The notes: generated by a model from the sequence alone, not told the origin. A DNA stretch of 64,000 bases from an uncultured Eisenbergiella sp. (GCA_947627215.1 CANQVD010000003.1:62001-126000), one strand, 5' to 3'. Positions 37,768-48,755 are shown, counted from the stretch's first letter. Made by a program: numbers and translations.

Positions 37768-40653
37768 TCAGGAATCGATCTGATTCTTCTTTCGAAGGAT
37801 GTTGGCATCGGTGGTGAACGTGAGGACCTCGTGCTCGGAAGCCTTGATATCTACGAACACCTTGTCGCCGTTGCTGATGAGCATCGCCTGCCCTCTCTGG
37901 AACCCGAGGATCCGTTTCTGGTCGTCGGCGTCCAGCTTGATCAGGGACGCGACGCGCTCGCACTCATCGTTTTTGAGGTTGAGGAACAGCTTGATCTCGG
38001 TGTTGTTCAAGACTGCTACGCCGAACCCGTCATCGCTGAGGAAGTCATGGATGTCCTGTGTCGCAAGGATGACGCATCCGGCATAGCCGCGGATCAGCTT
38101 GACCATGCGCTGCACCTGCTTCGCGGCAGCCTGATTACCCATCATCTTCCACACTTCGTCCATAAACACCGCATCAAAGTGGACGCGGGAGGATTTCACC
38201 ATGTCGTAGACCGCATCGAAGGCGATGTACAGAAACGCGGGGAGGAGCTCCTCCGGGATGTCGCTCTCATCGATGTCGAACACGATGTAGTTGTTGTCGA
38301 ACGACACGTTCGTCTGTCCGTTCATGTTCCTGCAGGTCCCGGCCACGAACACGTTGAGCACCGAGGTGACCCGTTCCATGCCGGGCTTGTCAAGCAGGGC
38401 ATTATAGAGGTCGCTGATGACCGGCATCTTTTTCAGCACGCCGGGTGCCGCGTAGATGGACCTGTTGTCGTCCGTGATGCCGAATCTGTGGTAGAGCGCG
38501 ACGATGTAGGAGTTCAAGTTGTTGGTCTCCATGAGGCCCATCTGCTCTTTGCCCATCAGGAGCTGGATGAAGACGATGATGCTGTTGACCTTCTTTGTCA
38601 GCAGGGAGGTCTTGGACTCGGCCAGGTCTTCCTCCACGTCCTCCATGCGGATGGATTCCTCCGGCCTTATCTCCATGATGTTCACGCACGTCTGCGCGGC
38701 GGGCGCCAGCTTGATATAGGTCCCTCCCACGTTGTTGCATCCGGGGATGTACTCATACCCTTTCGCCGGCAGGATGAAGAACGTCCGGATGCCCGCAAAG
38801 AGCATCCCATAGGCCAGGGTCTGTTCGGTGAAGGTCTTGCCTGCGCCGGACGTGCCGAAGATGGCCATGTTCGCGTTCTTGAACCGCTTGGTGTTGAAAT
38901 TGTTGATCGCCGCCAGGGTCCCGTTTTTCTGGTTGATCCCGATCATGAACCCGGTAGGATCGTACATCTCCGGGCTCGTGAACGGATACAGGCTGCTCAG
39001 CGAGGATGTCAGGTAATTGCGCTGACACCGGGTGAAGATATCCCTGTCCGGCAGCATTAGGGGGAGGGTCATGCGGTACATCTGGTCCGTGTTGAGGTAT
39101 GTGTCCTCCGTATAGAACTGCCTCGCCTGGAGCGACTTCTGGATGGAGTTGCGCCTCTGGATGAGCTGTTTCTTGTTGTCGGCCCTGATGGTCAGCAGGA
39201 TCGAAGTCTCCCAAAGGTCCTCATCCTCATTCCGCATCTTCCGGGTGACGTACATGTTGTTGTTGACGTCTCCCATCTTCTCCTCATATTTCGCTTGGTC
39301 GCCGATATGCTCCTTGGCACTGACTTTCTTGGTCCGCGTATACTGTTCGACGATCCGCAGGGTGCTCTCGCGGGGGAGACGGCTGATATGGCAGTCAACG
39401 TCAACGTACTCACCGAAGGAGAACAGGTCGAGCCAGCCCGCGTATGCTGCGCCGGGATGCCCATTCTCCTTCAGGGCGAGCCAGGTATAGTACTGGCCGT
39501 CGATGAGCATGCACATGGAGGATGTGGTATCAATGCCGCGGGTGGAGATCACATCCAGGTCTGCCACCTGTCTGTCTGCTCCGGTGGCGGCGTTGTACCT
39601 GGCGGCGTCCGCCAGCATCCGCTTGTAACGGTAGTCGTACGGGAAGGACCGTGAGGACTTGCGGTTCAGCAGATAGTACAACTTCATCAGCACGTCGGTA
39701 TCCGGGTCCTTGTCCCGCTCCACGAGATAGTTCCCGCACCGTGCGAGCACGCCGCCGATGTCGATCTCGATCTGGCGCATCTCGTCAACGATATCCTCGA
39801 ACCGGTGAGCCCGGCCTTCGTTCTGATAGATGATGAAGAACCGTTTGGACACGGACGCGCTGCTGGTGATGTCGATGATCTTGTTGATGTAGTCGTCGCG
39901 CTGTGCCGTGATCAGCGGATCCTCGTCCGGACGGCGCCGGCTCCGGATGTTTGTGACCATCTCGGAAGGGTCCGCCCTGTCAGCGGTGATCTTGAACTGC
40001 AACCGCCTGGGACAGATCCGGAAAATGGTCGTAAAGGCGGATACGATGTTGTTCCGCTCCGAGTCCTTCTTTTCGTAGAAGTTGATCGGCGAGACCTCCA
40101 GGATCTTGACCCATCGCCCGTTGGTCAAGTGGACGAGGCCGTTGGACACCTCGATGATCGGCAGATAGTCCTGGGCGAACCCTTCCTTGACGTGGATGTG
40201 CTTGCCTGCCGCGACGGCCGCTTTCTTTGCCTTCCGCTCCTTGCTGGAGGTGTTGATCTTCCGGATGCCGGTCTTTACGAGGTGCTCGGCATAGGATTCG
40301 CCTTCAGTCGGCTTGGTCTTCTGCAGGGCAGCCTTTCCTGCGCCCGCCGCCCTTTCCGCGAAGGACGTCTTTGGGGAGTCCCCTTTCGCCGGTGCCTTTT
40401 CAGGCGTCTTCCCCGGCACTTTTTCCATCTTCCCTTTGAGCAGGGATATGCCCTTTTCCAGGGCAGACTGCCTGGCCTGCGGTACCTCTGCGGCCGGGGC
40501 CTGTGCTTCTAACGGTTCATCCCTGACCGGTATCGTCTTCATCGTTGACGATGCCGGCGTATTCGCTTGCTTTGGACTTGACGATCCGGATGACTTTTTC
40601 TGCTGCGGATTCCCCTTCAGGGCTACCAGCTTGTATTCCTTTGTGTTTGTCAT
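37768..40653 (-). CDS. VirB4/TraE-like conjugation ATPase
   Basis: FGTSGAGKTFTEQTLAYGMLF Walker A; VHFDAVFMDEVWKMMG; GCVILATQDIHDFL. Confidence 0.85.
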   Translation of the reverse strand: MTNTKEYKLVALKGNPQQKKSSGSSSPKQANTPASSTMKTIPVRDEPLEAQAPAAEVPQARQSALEKGISLLKGKMEKVPGKTPEKAPAKGDSPKTSFAERAAGAGKAALQKTKPTEGESYAEHLVKTGIRKINTSSKERKAKKAAVAAGKHIHVKEGFAQDYLPIIEVSNGLVHLTNGRWVKILEVSPINFYEKKDSERNNIVSAFTTIFRICPRRLQFKITADRADPSEMVTNIRSRRRPDEDPLITAQRDDYINKIIDITSSASVSKRFFIIYQNEGRAHRFEDIVDEMRQIEIDIGGVLARCGNYLVERDKDPDTDVLMKLYYLLNRKSSRSFPYDYRYKRMLADAARYNAATGADRQVADLDVISTRGIDTTSSMCMLIDGQYYTWLALKENGHPGAAYAGWLDLFSFGEYVDVDCHISRLPRESTLRIVEQYTRTKKVSAKEHIGDQAKYEEKMGDVNNNMYVTRKMRNEDEDLWETSILLTIRADNKKQLIQRRNSIQKSLQARQFYTEDTYLNTDQMYRMTLPLMLPDRDIFTRCQRNYLTSSLSSLYPFTSPEMYDPTGFMIGINQKNGTLAAINNFNTKRFKNANMAIFGTSGAGKTFTEQTLAYGMLFAGIRTFFILPAKGYEYIPGCNNVGGTYIKLAPAAQTCVNIMEIRPEESIRMEDVEEDLAESKTSLLTKKVNSIIVFIQLLMGKEQMGLMETNNLNSYIVALYHRFGITDDNRSIYAAPGVLKKMPVISDLYNALLDKPGMERVTSVLNVFVAGTCRNMNGQTNVSFDNNYIVFDIDESDIPEELLPAFLYIAFDAVYDMVKSSRVHFDAVFMDEVWKMMGNQAAAKQVQRMVKLIRGYAGCVILATQDIHDFLSDDGFGVAVLNNTEIKLFLNLKNDECERVASLIKLDADDQKRILGFQRGQAMLISNGDKVFVDIKASEHEVLTFTTDANILRKKNQIDS

Positions 40654-40960
40654 AATTTGATACGCTCCCTAGATGATATACTGCCTTGATGCGTCTGTGC
40701 TTGAAAAATGCGATGACGATCTGGGTGATGCTCCGGTTCTTGATGCCCATCAGGTTCACGGTCAGGATGCTCAGACAGATGACGAGGATGGAAATGACCT
40801 TTACCTTTGCTACGAACGGGATCAGGTTCAGCAGGTATCCCGCCAGGAGCGCCTCGACTCCCCCTTCGATCCAGTTCCGCTTTGGAAAACCAAAGAGATT
40901 CCGTGATCGGAGCACGTTTGCCGGTATGGTGTAGACTTCAAGATCGTTGGTACTCTCCAA
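40517..40960 (-). CDS. PrgI/VirB3-like membrane protein (TTG start likely)
   Basis: IPANVLRSRNLFGFPKRNWIEGG...two TM segments; RBS GGAGG before TTG at 40960; overlaps virB4-like gene. Confidence 0.65.
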   Translation of the reverse strand: MESTNDLEVYTIPANVLRSRNLFGFPKRNWIEGGVEALLAGYLLNLIPFVAKVKVISILVICLSILTVNLMGIKNRSITQIVIAFFKHRRIKAVYHLGSVSNYDKHKGIQAGSPEGESAAEKVIRIVKSKASEYAGIVNDEDDTGQG

Positions 40961-41098
40961 TGTGCTTTCCTCCTTTCCTGTTAGATTGCGCGAACACATG
41001 TCTTGGCTGCCGGATGGTATCGCAGTGTTATTACATGTTATCGTATATAAACAATATAAATGAAAACAGTGCAAAAAGCAATATTCGTTAAAAAAATA

Positions 41099-41145
41099 AG
41101 CACCTTTTTCGCCGGCCCCTTAGAGGTGCCCTGGAAAAAGGTGCT
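41099..41145 (-). terminator. intrinsic terminator-like hairpin
   Basis: AGCACCTTTTTC ... GAAAAAGGTGCT, 12-bp arms. Confidence 0.6.
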
Positions 41146-41171
41146 GTATTTTTTCTGTCAACCCGTGCGGA

Positions 41172-41714
41172 TCACGGATCCTGCTCCCGCATGAATTCCA
41201 CTACCTTGTGCCTGGTATCATAATGTGCCGAGAAGAGGAACCCGTCCAGTTCCTCGACGGTAAAATAGAACTTCACATCGTCTCTGTCCCCTTCGATCTG
41301 GTCCTCCAGGATCGTGACGGCCTTCCCGTGCCTGAAACTGTTGTGCTGCAGGAACTCCCAGGTCTCGTCCCTGAGCGTCTTGATCACACCAATCGGCAGG
41401 TAGTCGAACACGACTTCCATGTTCGTATAGTAGAGGGGATTGTCATCGACGGGAACTTCCTCCTCGTCCTCCTCCCACTCATCCTTCCAGACATCGCTGT
41501 CCTCGTGTTCCATAGCGTCGTACGTGTCCGTGTCGATCCATTCGTCGTCTACCGTGGATGTTTCGATCTGCGCATACTCCACCTGGGTCTCCGGCTCCGT
41601 TTTCGCCTCCTCATCTCCTCTTTTGTTCAAGATTACGACCAGGGCGGCGAACACGCCCACCGCCAGGATACAGGCCCCAATGGCGATCATGTACATCTTC
41701 TTTTTGTCCTGCAT
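41172..41714 (-). CDS. membrane-anchored acidic hypothetical protein
   Basis: N-terminal TM, operon position. Confidence 0.5.
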   Translation of the reverse strand: MQDKKKMYMIAIGACILAVGVFAALVVILNKRGDEEAKTEPETQVEYAQIETSTVDDEWIDTDTYDAMEHEDSDVWKDEWEEDEEEVPVDDNPLYYTNMEVVFDYLPIGVIKTLRDETWEFLQHNSFRHGKAVTILEDQIEGDRDDVKFYFTVEELDGFLFSAHYDTRHKVVEFMREQDP

Positions 41715-41727
41715 GATACTCTCCTTC

Positions 41728-43539
41728 CTACATCGTGGGGCGTCCGCACATCACGATGTGATTCTTTGGCATAGCTCTTTTGACGACGCCGTATTTCTTG
41801 CCTCTGGCGTCGATGATCATCCCGTCCCCGATGTAGATGGCGACGTGGGAGATGTTCTTGTACCGCCCGTTGACCTCATGGCTGTAGAATATGATGTCCC
41901 CCGGTTGGAGGTCCGATACATCTACCGTTTTCCCGGATGCTGCGAGACCCTGCGCGATAGCAGCGGCTGTGTTCGATCCTCTGTATGCTACGTTTATGCC
42001 GAGCTGCCTGTATGCGTAATATACAAGGGAGGAACAGTCGAAATGGTATCCATCATCCCTGTCTTTTTGTGAGTATGGATTCCCGACTTTAGAGTACAGC
42101 CATTCCAGGAGGCAGCGTATCGCGTCGCTGATGGATTCAGGATCCATTGGATCCGGCACGGGAATCTCCCCGCCCTCTTCCGGACCATATACCAGGTCGT
42201 CCGGGTCTTCAAGGCCGTTGTGGTAATGCCTTGCCAGCGGCGATCTGACATTTGGCCCGAGATCGACGTCGAAGGAGTAGGTGCGCAGCAACTGTTCCTG
42301 GTAGGAAGGGCCTCCATCCTCATACATGAGGTATCTGTCATAGGAATCGTCCTGTTTGTACATCTCCCAATTTGACGCTACGGCTGAATAATCATCTCCT
42401 GAATACTGGAAAACGCCATAAATGTCTACCCCTACCATCTCACAAAGGTCGAGAAGATCGTATTTGAAGATGACCACTTCCGCCCAGAGGATCGTGTTGT
42501 CCTCATCCAGGTGGTATGTCCCCCTGGGCGTCGTCAGGGTCGTCTCGCCGGCAGGAACGTCCCATGTCTGCGTGCGCTCCTCATCGACCCATTCCTGTAA
42601 GTAGCTTCCGTCGTCCTGCAACACATCTTTCAGGACGGGTTCGGTCCATTCCTCGGTGTACCTCCACAGTTCCGTGAACTCCAGGTAATAGAGATACTGC
42701 AGGTTCTCATCCATCTGCATGAACTCCTGATAGGCTTCCGGCTCGAACTCATTGATCGCCAGGTCTTCATCCTCGTTGAGTATGATCATGAACTCCGCAA
42801 AGTTCACGTTCCACTCCCCGTCTGTCATGTACGGGTTCTCATTCTTCTCCCAGGATTCCCATGTCAGGTCGAAATCGTATTCCTTCTCCTTGATGACATG
42901 CCGGACTTCTTTCGGCGCGACCTCCTCGAATGCCTTGGTCAGACCGTTCTTGATGATCGTGATGTCCGTGTTCAGGGAATCCTCGTACACGACATCGTAC
43001 CTGGAAGGTTCCTTGTATTCGAAGCCCAGGAATTCAACCACGGTCCTCTTTAACATATTGAAGAGGTTGGAGAAAAACCCGCCGGAGGATTCTTCCGCAG
43101 CGCCCGCGTCTGATTCCACGGCCATGTACTGATTTTCGATGTACGTCTGTACCGGCGATGGAAGGTAATAATGTATAACACCGAAAATACTTATAAAGAC
43201 GGTCAATGCGCAGATCGCCAGCGCCAGGAGGATCGTCAAAAGATTTCCGTCCAGCCCCGTCTTCATGCTGTCGTTGACATCCCCAAGCTTGCCGAGAACG
43301 GTCGCCGCTTCCACTGCTCCCTCGACCGCGAGAGATGCGCCGCCGGTTGCGGCGGCCGATCCGGCGGAGGCGGCTCCGGCTGCTGTCTCTGCAGCAGCCT
43401 TGCCGGCGGCCTTGCCTCCTTCCTTCGCGGCTGTCTCCGCGGCCTTTTGACCGATCTTTTTTGCGGCCTCGCCCGCCATACTGCCTAATTGTGCAGCTGT
43501 CTGGAGGGATTCATCCTTTTGGTTGAGCTCTTCGTTCAT
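41728..43539 (-). CDS. NlpC/P60 peptidoglycan hydrolase of conjugation apparatus
   Basis: YHFDCSSLVYYAYRQLGINVAYRGSNTAA...GDIIFYSHEVNGRYKNISHVAIYIGDGMIIDA. Confidence 0.85.
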   Translation of the reverse strand: MNEELNQKDESLQTAAQLGSMAGEAAKKIGQKAAETAAKEGGKAAGKAAAETAAGAASAGSAAATGGASLAVEGAVEAATVLGKLGDVNDSMKTGLDGNLLTILLALAICALTVFISIFGVIHYYLPSPVQTYIENQYMAVESDAGAAEESSGGFFSNLFNMLKRTVVEFLGFEYKEPSRYDVVYEDSLNTDITIIKNGLTKAFEEVAPKEVRHVIKEKEYDFDLTWESWEKNENPYMTDGEWNVNFAEFMIILNEDEDLAINEFEPEAYQEFMQMDENLQYLYYLEFTELWRYTEEWTEPVLKDVLQDDGSYLQEWVDEERTQTWDVPAGETTLTTPRGTYHLDEDNTILWAEVVIFKYDLLDLCEMVGVDIYGVFQYSGDDYSAVASNWEMYKQDDSYDRYLMYEDGGPSYQEQLLRTYSFDVDLGPNVRSPLARHYHNGLEDPDDLVYGPEEGGEIPVPDPMDPESISDAIRCLLEWLYSKVGNPYSQKDRDDGYHFDCSSLVYYAYRQLGINVAYRGSNTAAAIAQGLAASGKTVDVSDLQPGDIIFYSHEVNGRYKNISHVAIYIGDGMIIDARGKKYGVVKRAMPKNHIVMCGRPTM

Positions 43540-46500
43540 CTGCGGTCACGGCCTTTCCGTGGGTTCGGTATTGATGTGTCTCTGTCGTTTCGTGAATGCA
43601 GTTTTGGGGTGCCTTCATAAAGATCCTTTTTCTGGTCCTTTATCTCAGTGAGGAGCAGGGACTTGTGTGTCCTGTTCCCTCTTATCACCTTGCCTCTTTC
43701 CGTGTGGCAGGTCGCGTAGTCCCTGCACAGGTACTTCGTCCTGGAAGGATTGCCGCCCCGGTCATAGGAATCTGCCTCGATCGTGAAGCTCCCATCTGGG
43801 TTGTATCCCTTGATGGATACGTTCTGCAGTCCGGACGTCTCATAGATCCCGTTCGGTGCAAAATCCCTTTCGTTGACAGTCTTGGTATCAAAGGAATAAT
43901 GCTGTACCTTTTTGGAATCCTGATACATCATGACGCTGTTGTCCGCATGCCGCAGTTCCATACCGCCGTCTGATGTGGGCGTGAAACGTGCTCCGGCCAG
44001 TGCCGCCTGATGGGATGTCTTCCATCTCCGGTCCAGAGTGACGCCGGATGCGATCTCGGCAGGCGTCCTCATGGGCGTCTGTGTCTCAGGGACCGTACCG
44101 CCCGCGGGCTGGGCCGCTGAGGCAGGAGCCTGGCTGTACTGATAGTCGCCCGTCGGGTTCCCTGCGGCGGTCGTGCTCTGATTACCGCCGATCGGGACGG
44201 TGCTTCCGGACGTCTGTCCAGTACTTTCTGCCGCGGCTGCCTGACCTCCAGCAGCGCCGCTCGCCGCGTATCCTCCGGCATCGCCGTAAAGAGTGGTCGG
44301 TTCTTCACCGGATGCGGGTGTCCCCTCACTGCCGCCGTAGGAGCCTATGCCGGCACCGCCGCCGCTCTCAAACGCAGCTTCACCGGATGCAGGCACCTCC
44401 GCTCCGCCGCCGCTCACGAACGCAGTCTCGCCGGATACAGGGGCTGCCGTTACGCCGCTGTAAGGGCCAGCTTCGGCTCCGCTGCTCACGAATCCGGCTT
44501 CACCGGATGCAGGCACTTCCGCACCGCCGCCCGCAAACGCGGTTTCGCCGGATACGGGAACCTCTGCACCGCCGCCCACAAACGCGGTCTCACCAGACAC
44601 AGGTGCTTCCGCACTGCCGCTGTAAGAGCTCATATCAATACCGCCGCTCTCATACGAGGCGTCGCCCGCGATATCTGCCGCACCGGAAACGAATGCGCCC
44701 TCTCCTGAAGCAGGAACCGTATCACCCATAAGGTCAACGTCAAATTCGAGCATGTCAGGGCTCGGCGGCGTGTAAGCGGCTGCCGTCTCTCCAAACGGCA
44801 TACCGTCTTCAAATTCCTCAGGCGAGATGGGCAGTTCATTGACATGTGCCGCTCCTCCTGTGAACGGAGAAATGGAATCACTGACATATGAAGGTGTGGT
44901 GCCGGATGTCTGTACATCAGAACCGTATGCGGGTATGCTTTCTTCTCCGGATGCCGGTATGACCGTTGCGCCGATGTCTCCTGCTTCTGAGCCGTCTACG
45001 CCGACAGCGGCCGCGCCTTGGCCGGTAACGGATACCGTCTGCCCGTCGGCAGCCGCTGTATAAGCTGCACCGGCAGAGGGACCCGCCTGTTCACCGGACA
45101 CGGGATCATACGATGTGCCGACTGTAGGACCAGCCTGCCCTCCAACGGCTTCTGCGCTGCCAGCAGGTGCCGCACCAGCCTGTCCTCCGACCGCTGCCCC
45201 GCTGACTGCCGCGCCGACAGGAGCGTCCGCATGAGTACCGATGACCGTTGCTCCGGGAACTGATCCAGCGGGAGTGCCGGATACCGTCGTACCAGCGGGA
45301 ACTGCCGTATGGATAACGGAGCCGGATGCCCCGGCAGGGACTGAGCCTCCTGCACCAGACACTGTTGCAGGACCTGCCCCGGATCCTGCGGCATAATGTG
45401 CAGATACACCAGCGGCAGTACCTCTACCAGAATCGCCCGGCTGATTGTAGCCGGAGGCTCCTGCAGGCGAGGAAACGCCTGTTCCACCTCCAGATCTGCC
45501 AGGAGCAGAACCCACAGGAGCTGACCCGGCATGAGCACCGGACACAGTTGTACGTGCGCCGGAAGCATTGCCGTTTCCGACAGCCTGAGGAGCAGCGCCT
45601 TCCGCAGATCCGGCAGCGATATTGGCATCACCTCCGCCGGCTGCACCGTCAGCAGCGTCAGCGATAACAGTAGAGCCGCCCTCTCCGATCGCCTGAGGCG
45701 CGGCAGCTTCTGCAGAACCTGCGGCGATATTGACATCAGCTGTGCCGAACGAACCGTCAGCAGCGTCAGCGATAACAGTAGAGCCGCCCTCTCCGATCGC
45801 CTGAGGCGCGGCAGCTTCTGCAGAACCTGCGGCGATATTGACATCAGCTGTGCCGAACGAACCGTCAGCAGCGTCAGCGATAACAGTAGAGCCGCCCTCT
45901 CCGATCGCCTGAGGCGCGGCACCTTCTGCAGAACCTGCGGCGATATTGACATCAACCCCACCGACTGCACCTGCAGCAGCATCAGCGATAACAGTAGAGC
46001 CGCCCTCTCCGATCGTCTGAGGAGCAGCGCCTTCTATTGTTCCGGCGGCGACGTTGACGTCTGTTCCTCCATTGGATGCTCCTCCAACACCTGCAGATGC
46101 ACTGTTATCGACATATTCGATATCCGTACCAGGTGCAAGCCCTTCTTTCGGCGTTGCGGATACATACTGCGTATTCCCGGCTTCGTCCTTGTACTTGCCG
46201 ATCAGGGTGCTGGAATCCTTGGGAGCGTTGTTGGAGATAGTCATATCCATTTCTCTCCCGCCGATCTCTGCAGTCCCCTTGATATTCCCGGACCCGTCAA
46301 CAGACACGTCTTTCACATCGCCGGAGGTGATGCCGAGTCCGTTTTCAGCGGCCATCATATCAAAGCCCCTGCTGTGGAACTTCTCGAAAGCCTGTGCCTG
46401 CACATCGTCGGGCATATTGGTCAGTGCCCTGTTGCCGTTCGTTACCATGTTCTGTTTCACGGCATCCGCAACATCGGGATTGGACATGCTGAGCGTCCCG

Positions 46501-47984
46501 TTGGCCTTCGCGCTGGAAATGACGCTGTCAGGCGACTCAGCCCTGGACAGGTACATCTTATTCCCAGCGATATCCGTAACAGATCCGATCGCCATCGCAG
46601 GGTCTCGCGGTGGAACTTTCGACATGTTGACAGCCATCTCGCGGCCGTCGCCATAAGCCATTTTCGCAGAGATATTGCCGCCGGAATCGACAGCGATGTC
46701 TCTCAGCTTCGCGTCACCCATACCTGCATCAAGCGCTGCCTTCGAGACACTGGAACCAAGCGTGGAATTGACCGCGGCAGCCTGTATATCCGAAGGCATC
46801 GTCGCAAGGTCCCTGTACCCGCTGGTCATAGCCGCTCTCGTGACCTCCTTCATCAACGCAGGATCGGAAGCGGACATCTTCCCGCCAGCCTGGCGGAATT
46901 CCTGAATGTTCTTTGTCGGGGGTGTTGTCGATGCATGTCCGGATGTCATAAGGTTCTGACCCTGCATGAACTTCCCGAAATCGCCGCGGGCTGCACCGGC
47001 AGCGGCTTTTGTCTGTCCGATGGAATGCTTGACGCCGCTTCCCATCCTGCCGGCCATAAGAGCCATCCCTGCCATAGACCTGGCTGTACCCATTGCTTCA
47101 TCGAGAAGGCTCTGCCCGGTCTGCGCGGTGTTCATACCCACCGAACGAAGATATCCATCTGCCGATTGCGATACCCGTAGAAAGGCAATGATAAAAGCCT
47201 GACCGATGATGCCGTGGCATGTGTCAGAGTTTGTGATACTGACAAAACCTACGACAAATATCTCATTCATACAGAGCATGATGATCTCTGATACGAGCAT
47301 TCGGACGTATGAGGCAAAGATGCCGGATGTCCCCTTACTCGCATAGGTGCTCGCCGCAACAGGGAAAAAGAGCAGTTCCACGCACATGGACACATAACGC
47401 ATGATGATGTTTATTGCGAACTTCAAAAAGTTGATGATGATTGTGATGCTGAAGACAATCCTCAGAATTGCTTCCAAAATAAAGAAACCGGGCACTTCTA
47501 CATTTATTAAAAGTTCATCCACCGCAGAAGCCATGAGGGAATCTATCTGCGTCGATGCATTAGAGCCTTCAACGCCGATATTCATAATGGCGTTATAGAA
47601 CCCCTGTGCCGTCCCAAGGATCCATTCTTCGAAGAATGCCATACCGCCGCCGACAAGAAACATCGATACGATATACCTGTATATCAGGTTCGGTAGAGAT
47701 TCTCGTGAGTCATTTACATTCTGCATCGAGAGCATGAAAAGATGAAACAGGAAGATGGTCGATGCAAGACCGATCCCGGCACCGGCCAATATCGTCTGGA
47801 TGCTCGCCACGTTTCCAGAGCCGAGGTAGCTGCGGAATACTCCCATGGCCGGACCAAAATCTATAGTAAAGTAATCCAATATCGCTCTGACCACTCCGGC
47901 GAGCCATTCATCAAAGAACCCGAAAATACCGTCCAATAGTGGTTCGATGATTTTTCCGCCAATGCTTTCTGCAATACTTTCCAT
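43536..47984 (-). CDS. VirB6/TrbL-like multi-TM conjugation protein with long Ala/Gly/Ser repetitive C-terminus
   Basis: N-terminal TM bundle, then >1000 aa low-complexity tail including 36-aa repeats. Confidence 0.7.
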   Translation of the reverse strand: MESIAESIGGKIIEPLLDGIFGFFDEWLAGVVRAILDYFTIDFGPAMGVFRSYLGSGNVASIQTILAGAGIGLASTIFLFHLFMLSMQNVNDSRESLPNLIYRYIVSMFLVGGGMAFFEEWILGTAQGFYNAIMNIGVEGSNASTQIDSLMASAVDELLINVEVPGFFILEAILRIVFSITIIINFLKFAINIIMRYVSMCVELLFFPVAASTYASKGTSGIFASYVRMLVSEIIMLCMNEIFVVGFVSITNSDTCHGIIGQAFIIAFLRVSQSADGYLRSVGMNTAQTGQSLLDEAMGTARSMAGMALMAGRMGSGVKHSIGQTKAAAGAARGDFGKFMQGQNLMTSGHASTTPPTKNIQEFRQAGGKMSASDPALMKEVTRAAMTSGYRDLATMPSDIQAAAVNSTLGSSVSKAALDAGMGDAKLRDIAVDSGGNISAKMAYGDGREMAVNMSKVPPRDPAMAIGSVTDIAGNKMYLSRAESPDSVISSAKANGTLSMSNPDVADAVKQNMVTNGNRALTNMPDDVQAQAFEKFHSRGFDMMAAENGLGITSGDVKDVSVDGSGNIKGTAEIGGREMDMTISNNAPKDSSTLIGKYKDEAGNTQYVSATPKEGLAPGTDIEYVDNSASAGVGGASNGGTDVNVAAGTIEGAAPQTIGEGGSTVIADAAAGAVGGVDVNIAAGSAEGAAPQAIGEGGSTVIADAADGSFGTADVNIAAGSAEAAAPQAIGEGGSTVIADAADGSFGTADVNIAAGSAEAAAPQAIGEGGSTVIADAADGAAGGGDANIAAGSAEGAAPQAVGNGNASGARTTVSGAHAGSAPVGSAPGRSGGGTGVSSPAGASGYNQPGDSGRGTAAGVSAHYAAGSGAGPATVSGAGGSVPAGASGSVIHTAVPAGTTVSGTPAGSVPGATVIGTHADAPVGAAVSGAAVGGQAGAAPAGSAEAVGGQAGPTVGTSYDPVSGEQAGPSAGAAYTAAADGQTVSVTGQGAAAVGVDGSEAGDIGATVIPASGEESIPAYGSDVQTSGTTPSYVSDSISPFTGGAAHVNELPISPEEFEDGMPFGETAAAYTPPSPDMLEFDVDLMGDTVPASGEGAFVSGAADIAGDASYESGGIDMSSYSGSAEAPVSGETAFVGGGAEVPVSGETAFAGGGAEVPASGEAGFVSSGAEAGPYSGVTAAPVSGETAFVSGGGAEVPASGEAAFESGGGAGIGSYGGSEGTPASGEEPTTLYGDAGGYAASGAAGGQAAAAESTGQTSGSTVPIGGNQSTTAAGNPTGDYQYSQAPASAAQPAGGTVPETQTPMRTPAEIASGVTLDRRWKTSHQAALAGARFTPTSDGGMELRHADNSVMMYQDSKKVQHYSFDTKTVNERDFAPNGIYETSGLQNVSIKGYNPDGSFTIEADSYDRGGNPSRTKYLCRDYATCHTERGKVIRGNRTHKSLLLTEIKDQKKDLYEGTPKLHSRNDRDTSIPNPRKGRDRR
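45655..46020 (-). repeat. 108-bp tandem repeats within virB6-like CDS
   Basis: GCGATAACAGTAGAGCCGCCCTCTCCGATCG recurs with 108-bp spacing (e.g. 45661 and 45769), encoding GEGGSTVIADAADGSFGTADVNIAAGSAEAAAPQAI. Confidence 0.85.
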
Positions 47985-48045
47985 TGATTTGCCGAGGATC
48001 CTATCAAAATAGACAGGACCGTTCTCCTTTCTTTAGATTACTAAA

Positions 48046-48069
48046 AAACGGGCTGCATGCAGCCCGTTT
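48046..48069. terminator. perfect 24-bp palindrome, terminator-like
   Basis: AAACGGGCTGCATGCAGCCCGTTT. Confidence 0.6.
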
Positions 48070-48204
48070 CATGTGAATATGCGCGGGGACTACCCGCTGT
48101 GCCGGTGGACAGCGCCGTCTGGATTCCTGTTCTCCCGCACGGAAACGGCAGCGCGCTTCTGCTTAGTTGGGTCTTCCACCTGCCGTAACAGATCTATCTA
48201 ACGG

Positions 48205-48618
48205 CTAAAATGTTGCGACATTCTCCAGCGTGGTCTGTATGACAGTGACACCCTTGATCAGTACGAAGACGATGCATATGGTGATCAGCGCTTTCTTCTC
48301 GACTGCGATCTTACGCTCGTCTTTGGAAATGGCGAGCATGATCAGATCAAAGACAAAGATGAGTGGAAATAACTTTGAGCAGTAGAAATCATCCAGGCCC
48401 TCGATCAGCTTCTGAGCAAAGTTACCTGCGGCATCAAAGAGTTGGGATGTCGGCGCTGATGAAACCGAATCCGCATAGAGCGCATTGTTTATCCCATATA
48501 TACAGAGCATCACGCCTGACATGACAAGAGCGACTTTCTGGTGGAGCGTTGCCTTGGCTTGTTTCAAAGTGACCGCCATAGCCGGAGTTGCAGTTTTTAC
48601 CTGCATGATTTGTACCAT
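48205..48618 (-). CDS. small membrane protein, VirB2/TrbC-like candidate (copy 1)
   Basis: Two or three TMs; KLFPLIFVFDLIMLAISKDERKIAVEKKALITICIVFVLIKGVTV; paralog at 48756-49163. Confidence 0.55.
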   Translation of the reverse strand: MVQIMQVKTATPAMAVTLKQAKATLHQKVALVMSGVMLCIYGINNALYADSVSSAPTSQLFDAAGNFAQKLIEGLDDFYCSKLFPLIFVFDLIMLAISKDERKIAVEKKALITICIVFVLIKGVTVIQTTLENVATF

Positions 48619-48755
48619 TGCCTTCTCCCCTTTCTTTCACGGAGCAGGAAAAAGAGGGTTAAATACCCGATTCGCCTGCTTTTCTTATGACAGACTGGCA
48701 GAAACGAGTTTTGCGCACGCCTGCCAGTCTGTCTGATTCAGATGATTTTCGCGGA

